Below are positions 32,801-40,100 of a DNA stretch of 64,000 bases, in pieces. The notes beneath the pieces were generated by a model. The model was not told the DNA's origin. It saw only the letters and a program-made list of their open reading frames with translations, and ran no database searches. Both the position numbers and the translations under genes were made by a program. Source of the stretch: Undaria pinnatifida (Eukaryota > Sar > Phaeophyceae > Laminariales > Alariaceae). Where the stretch lies: the NCBI GenBank assembly GCA_012845835.1, contig JABAKD010000006.1, positions 1,162,116 to 1,226,115 on the forward strand, given 5' to 3'. Numbering within the stretch: the first letter of the stretch is position 1; every line of letters starts with the position of its first letter.

Positions 32801-35800
32801 AAACACATCGTCAGCCTACGATGGACCGCCAGCCAATCACAAGCGCCGTTTACGTGGATACGGGACGCAATCACGACTTGATAGTTGCCTCGAGACATCC
32901 CGCGGCCATATGGTATTTCTGGTCTTTTGATTGGTTGAACTTCCCAAGCGTGGTACCATGGGTTAGTACGTGTTCGTACGGCAATTTTACGACTTTTCAT
33001 TATCTTAGTTCCGGGTAAAAGCAACTAATCATATTTAGAAAGAAAGAAAAAACAAAAAAATCGATACGTCAGCTGTGACATAGATCGATCAAACTAAGCA
33101 GGGGTTTTAACGAGTCATGCGATCCGGCCTTCGAGCCGGGTCGAGGAGGGGCTTCAACAATAACTCGCGGGTTGAGCCCGGTGGGGTCAGGAGGTTTTCG
33201 AAATTTCACGGGACGGGTCGGGTTGGGTCGGGTGCAGAGGGTTTCAAATCTCACGGATCGGGTCGGGTCGGGTCGGGTCGGGTCGGGTCGGGTCGGGTCG
33301 GGTCGGGTCGGGTCGGGTCGGGTCGGGTCGGGTCGCCCTGACTCGATCCGACCCTTGAAATGCCCTGAATGTAATTTACGGGTCGATACCATATTCGCAA
33401 AATGCATGATCCTCCGGCCATGCGTTTTTGCCCAGGCCAAACGTTTGACGCGTGCTACGATCGAGGTAGCACTTTGCGTCTGAAACGGTTTCTGAACGAC
33501 GGGGCTCCTAAACCTTAAATCGTCGAAAGTGGGCCATTTTTTGGGCGTGGTTCTTGTTCGTGCACCTAGGCCATGGCATTCTTTCCCCGGTGGCAGTTTC
33601 GATTTTTCTCCAAATCGGTTCTTGGGAGAGGTCCTAAGCTCCCAAAATGAGGAACCTCAGAAAAAAAGTGGTGGGTCTCTATCGTAGCATGCACCGCATT
33701 ACTCTTTCAAGATTATTATAGGTCGGTGTCCCCCCTGGAAGCTGCCGGGGTGACCCAACCGGATAATTTTACCAAGGGTGGTTTCGGTCCATAAAAAATG
33801 CACACCTTGGACAGATCACGACATAGATCATACAGATCATACAGATAACCTAGATCATATAGACCATCTACGGTAGATAATCTATCCGTCGCCATGGTAA
33901 GTTTTGCAGGATCTGTCAAGTACAGATGCAGCTCAGGAAACACGTGCGAGACCCTTCACTTTATCGGGCGCTAACCCGGCAACCTGATCTACAGGCGATA
34001 CAGATCATATACACCAGGGATCTGTCCTCTCTGAAAGACACAGATCATCTACGGATCACAATAGGGATCTGATCTGTGTCCGACGTTTTGCAGCCTTGAA
34101 AAAAAAAAGCCTAGGCACCGGGTTGTTCACCGGGTTGCACTTTTTAAGACATTCCACAAAGTGAGGGGTCTGCAACAAAAAAAAAAATCACGCGCACACC
34201 GCCACCTTGACCATTTTACAACTGGAAAGCCTTTTTGGGGACATGTTTACTTGAATTCAGTATGGGGAGGGATTTCGGGGTTCTAAAGGAGTTAAAAGGG
34301 GTCGATATTGATACATCATGCATGCGCAGGGAGGGGGGGGTTCCATTCACCTGCACAGGCGTCGCCAGGACGAACATGATCATGTCGCACAAAGATATTC
34401 CGCCCATGACGGGAGGTCCATCCCATTGCAGGAACGCCTGCAGATATAGACGACAAAGCGAAAAATAAATGGAAAAAAAAACAAGTTGAGCTAAAATAAC
34501 AAGAAATCATCGAAAAAATCGACGAAAAAAAAATCGAACGAAAAACGCCGAAAATTTGTGCTCAAGGCAGAGGCAGAGGGTTGGGTGCACGTACTTGTAC
34601 AGCAAAAACGAAACAAGGCCAACAACAACAAAAAAGCAGCGCCCGCGCAAGACAAACACGAACCGAAGAAACTCGCATACAAACAACCCGAAGCAAAGAA
34701 AAAAAAATGCGTACGTATCACACCTCCTCCTCTTCACCCCCTTGGGACTTCACGCCTTTACAACTGGAATCAACACTTGGAATTAGTATAGGGAGGGGTT
34801 TGGGGGATCTAAAGGGGTTAAGATGGAGCAACTATCGGAAGAAACCGACGATTACGACATCGGCCATAGAACGCGACCCTGGCTGGTGGGGTAGGTTGCC
34901 AGAAAAAGGAACATCCGAACTGCATCGCAAGGAGTTCCACAATACGCGCGCTGCAATGGCGCTACCTGTACGGCATGCCCGCATCATCTCACCCGTTTCA
35001 ATAGATAGTCCTAAAGTAAAAATACCAACACCAACCATTATAAAGTGGAGAAAAACAATATATATATATATTTTTGTGTCAAAACAATTAGAGTAGGACC
35101 CCTTCCATTGAGAAAAAACTCACCCACATAAGTACATTACAAGTACCAACAAAGCAGCTCGCAAAGATGAGTGACCCGAACTTCGTCGAACTCACGGCTG
35201 ACGTCCTAAAAACATATCTAAAAAATAGACCACAATCGCCTTTTTTGTTGCAAAACATATGGGTAACACGGTGGGGGTGCGCTCATTTATTCCTCCTAGG
35301 CTGTCAACTTGAGCTCTAAACCTCACCCAATACTAGCTTTTAAGCCAACAAAGCGAACTAAGAATGCAATCAACCGTCAACAACCAATCCCATCGCTCAA
35401 GTACACAACTTTTTCACGCGGCAAACCGGGTACCACGGTATGGAAATTCGGGCGATTATGGGTGAAGGAGCTACTTTCATTTCGGAAAATACTTCAGCCA
35501 AAAAAAGTGCCACCCGTAATATCGTATACAGCACGGGTCGCAATAGCCATAAAAGAAAAGCACAGAAAGCGCGGTTCTACCCACCGCCAAAGAAAAGCAT
35601 CCAGCAAATCCAGCGCAGCAGTAGTGGGATACCAACGGTTTAACCCCTTTAGAGCCCCCGAACCCCTCCCTATACTAAATCCAAGTACCTTCGTCCCCAA
35701 AAACGGGTTTCCAGTTGTAAAGGGGTCAAGACCATCCCGTTTAAGACCGTCCGCTTCACGAATTTCCGTGGGATAAGACCAGAAAAAAAAAACTGGGCTT

Positions 35801-37080
35801 GTAGAAACAAACTACATGGGACTGCTGCAGTGTGTCGAAATATTTTTAGCAGTACGTACTAAAAAATTGCAAGCCAAAAAAACGCGGAGAAAAACACCAC
35901 TGAAAAGCGCCTGTCCCGAGGCAGTCAGTCTTGACCCTTTTCCAACTCCTAAATTAATCCTAGTCTAACTCCAAGTGTTTCGTCCCCATGTCGGAACTGC
36001 GGTGCTGAAGGGGTTATAACGCCTTTACAACTGGAGACCCTTTTTGGGGTAAAAATCACTTGAATTTAGTATAGGTAGGAATTTTGGGGCTCTAAAGGGG
36101 TTACGCTGGGCATACCACTGCGGCACCATGTTGCGCGCGTTGCGCGCGGGTCGCACAGCTCAGTACACAACGATTCGGGTGCGCTCCCTTCTCCAGCGAC
36201 CCGAGCCACGTGGTGTGGTCGATGCAAGGGAGCACAATCCATTTTTGTTAACGCCTTTACCGCTGGAAACCCGTTTCGGGGAAAAAGTTACTTGAATTTA
36301 GTAGAAAGAGATTTTGGGGCTCTAAAGGGGTTAAGGAGCCGAACAGGGGGGGGGGGGTTACTAAAACCAAGCAAAAAAAAACATGCAACAAAAAATGTCA
36401 TTTTCTCGATTTGCACAGACAGAAATCACAGCGCTCCGATTTTTTTGTTTTTTTCTCGTTTTGACATCTCTATTAATAGGAGTGTGACTCCGTTTTCTCG
36501 TCGTTGTTGTGTGCCATGCTCACCTGGTCGGTGCTATAAATCGCTAGGTTTCCGAATTTCGAACATTGGAACTCCCACGAGGGATAACATTCTCACAGAC
36601 AATGGTTGATTTCACGAGCCATTCCAAGGTAGCGGTGCAGCATCAGATTTTAAGAACATTCCTGAGGTCCTCGCATGAGGGAGGATCTCAATATCTCGCC
36701 CGAAAAATGACTTCGAAGGCATTCTTCGTTCGCACAACCCAACCAAGCTTCTATGCCTTCAGTAGTCCTAAAAAACAATGTGTACTCGTGAAATGACTTA
36801 TCAATGACTAACCCTTTTTTCTTCACTTGAGGACCTCCATCGGACAGCAGGTACGTTATTAGTTAATCCATCAACTGCAACCCTACCGTGGGATGACTCT
36901 CACCTGCACCCAGTGTGCCAGCAGAAGCGGGATGGTGAAGGAGGCCGAGATAGCGAAGTAACGTCTCCACATAGCCACGTCCTTGCGGGTCATCTTAAGC
37001 GGCAGACATAAGCACAAGAACAAGGGCAAACTAACGACATTGACAATAAGAACAAGGAGAAAGAAACAGCAGCGACGATT

Positions 37081-37111
<31 letters not shown>

Positions 37112-40100
37112 CCCAGGTAAGCCCGGGTAAGGCACGTTAGCGCAAGGTAGGTTGTGCTGGACGTAGATGGATGGGAAATATCAGTTTTACGCGAACATGC
37201 ACTTCTGATGAGCGCGCAGGCATCGCAAAAGATGAAACGAAAACAAACATAAAAGACAGCAGCAGTAGCAACAACAGCACGGCTAGGGTACACGACAATT
37301 CACCTGACAGGCGAGCAGATTTCTCTTCCATTTCCATCTTAAGGATTGGGGAGGTGGGAACGAAACTGTTCCACCCTTTCAAGAGTAAAACGGCTCCTCT
37401 CCCACCCCCACTCCTCTCCGCCCACCACCCATACAGTGATAAAGCTTCCCCTCCTTACTCAACCCCCCGTACCGACTCACCCCCCCCTTCCCTCCCCGCG
37501 CCATTCCACCTTCCCTACCTTTACCCCCCCACCTCCCTCATCATCCTTACCCCCCGCCTCCCCTTATCCTCCCCGGCCTTCCAACACTCCCAACCTTCAC
37601 ACACCCGCAAGGCGCTTTGCACCAGAAAGCGCATCCTCCTCAAGCCTCCCCCGCCCCCCCTACCTTGATCCAAGCAAGGCCTGTCTGATCATAGAAACCC
37701 AACGTGCTTCGCCCCGGCATAGTAGGGATGTGGTCATTCAAAGTATGGTAAGTGCGGTTACCCCCCCCCCCCCCAGCGCGCCTACATATACCTGGTATTT
37801 ATAATAGTTGGCCTCGGTTGGCACCGACGCTGTAAAACATATTACGTATAGTGGGGTTAGCGTTGGTTGGCAACGACTCCGTAAAACATGCCAAGCAGTG
37901 CGTGAGCTAGACAACCCGGGAACCGTTTTTTTTTTTTTTGCGGTCACCACGATGGTTATCGAGTTAGATCATATTGTGCGGGGTGGAGAACCAACCCTAA
38001 CTCCGCACAAGAGGAATGATCGCATCGCGTAGTGTGAATACGGTAAGGCACCCACGAGGCAGTTACATAGTAATACCCACTGCTGTCTCTGAAGTGGCCA
38101 CACCAGAAAACAAAGTAACTCATTGGCGCTATCATCCATAAGCAAGAAAGTAGGCACAAGGTGCCGAAGTCCGTCTTGCAGGCGGTTCTTGGAAGGATGC
38201 AGTTCACCCTTCATGCGACTCGCCGAACACCTCAATGCGCTTCGCGCTTGGTGCAAGCAATGTCTGCCTGGTTGTTGCCTGGTTGGTGAAAACCCGACGT
38301 GCTCCGTCCCGGCAGAGTAAGGATGCGAGGGTCTATGGCCATACGACTTCGGCCATGCACAAACTGAGTACACTCTTCCCCCCGGTTTCGCACCTCCTGA
38401 AGACGCCTAACTCCAGAAAGTGCATCCCCGCCAAGGTCGATAACTTTGGCTCCGAACCCCAAACTCTCTATAGCACGAATCACATCCCGCGTCCCGGCCA
38501 CAGCAACGCCTCCCGCATCGCCTCCAACTCCCCTCCCCTCTTCGAGGGAGGCGGGGGGGAGGGTGGAGGGGGAGAGGGTGACGCTAGCACGGCCTGTGGT
38601 AACGCTCACGGAGCAAGCCATCGCCCCCGGAAGGGCAAGGACTACACGTTCCACCTGGGGAGGGGGGGGGGGGGGGGGGGGGGGGGGTGGAGGGTCAACA
38701 CGTCAGAAAATTACAATACATTACACTAGTTCATAAAATACAGTAAACATTAGTACATGCTGCAATACACACTGTTGTGAAAGGTGCTGCAAATACAAAG
38801 AAAAAAATAGTCGCACGTGCTAACCACCATAATACTTTTTCGAACACGACTCCATGGCAGCTATCCCATTTACTATCCTCGCACTGCTCTCGCGCTCCCT
38901 CCCCAGTAGTAACTCAGATCCGGGGTCACATAGTCGGCCCTCCTCCCCCGTCCCCACTACGGTATAATAACGCCTCCGTTGTTATCGCGAGAATCATAAG
39001 GCATTTTCTTCCCTCGTACCTACCCACGCTGCTAGGCGTTCTCAACAGTTGATTTCAGGGAAGATCTGTATGATCTGTATAGTCTAGCTCTTATTGCTGC
39101 GGTATGGGTTATCTGCATGATCGGTATGATCTGTATGATGTATATGACTTATATGATCTGTATCATCTATATAATCTGTATGATCTATATTATCTAGATC
39201 TTCATCTGTCAGAGGTGATAACAAAAAACTCCGCTGGAAATCACCATTCATGCACATACCTTTCCACTGCACGACGTGCACGACATGCCCGTCACCTCGA
39301 CCTCGAGAGCGGTGGCCTCTCTTGACCCAGCCCCCCCTCCTCCAACTCCCGAACTTGGACCTACGGTCCGCATGTGGTCGCACTTGTACCCCAACCCAGA
39401 AACGCCTCGTGCAATCTCGTCAAAACTCAGGACCTGCGCATCGTACTTCACTTCCGCCTGCAAATATAAAATATAAAACAAGCGAGATACATTTTTTGGG
39501 GAAGGAAAACGGAAAAAAAAAAATGTTGCCTAACGTACACTTAGTACAAGGAAGCACAAAACACCGAAAAACGTTCATCACGAAAATACACACGAGAGAC
39601 GCCTCGAGCGATCCCGTCAAACTTACATGTTTCAGCCCCATCCGCGCACATACACACTCAACAGAAAATAAACCAAAAGAGTAGGAGACAACGTGCAGCA
39701 AGCAGCACACATTTTTTTGTCAAAACACAAGACATTCGAAAACACGAAAACGAAAAACAGGAAACAACAAGCCCGAAAATACAAAAAAATCTCGGCCTGC
39801 GCATATACGTACAAGTGAAAACTTAACACACGTGATGAAACATTCAACACAGCAGCACAACAAAAACGCCAAGATGCAGTGCAAGTAGCACAACGAAAAC
39901 ACAAAACACGGAAAATACAAAACCAAACACGAGAATACGACAAAACATGAAAGTACAAGAAAAAAAAAAAACATGCCCCCACCTGGCCGGCCAGCAGCGC
40001 CACGCGGACCTCCCCCACGCCCCTCAGCGCACCAACAAACCGCTCCACGTTTCCCACGCACGCAGCGCAAGACATGCCTTCCACGCTGAAAACCCCTACC

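Noticed and set aside
39632-39982. Continuation of the V1 frame past 39983 (Phe/Cys-rich tail)
   Set aside because: The frame runs into a T-rich intron after the donor CAG|GTGGGG. The protein continues correctly in exon V2.
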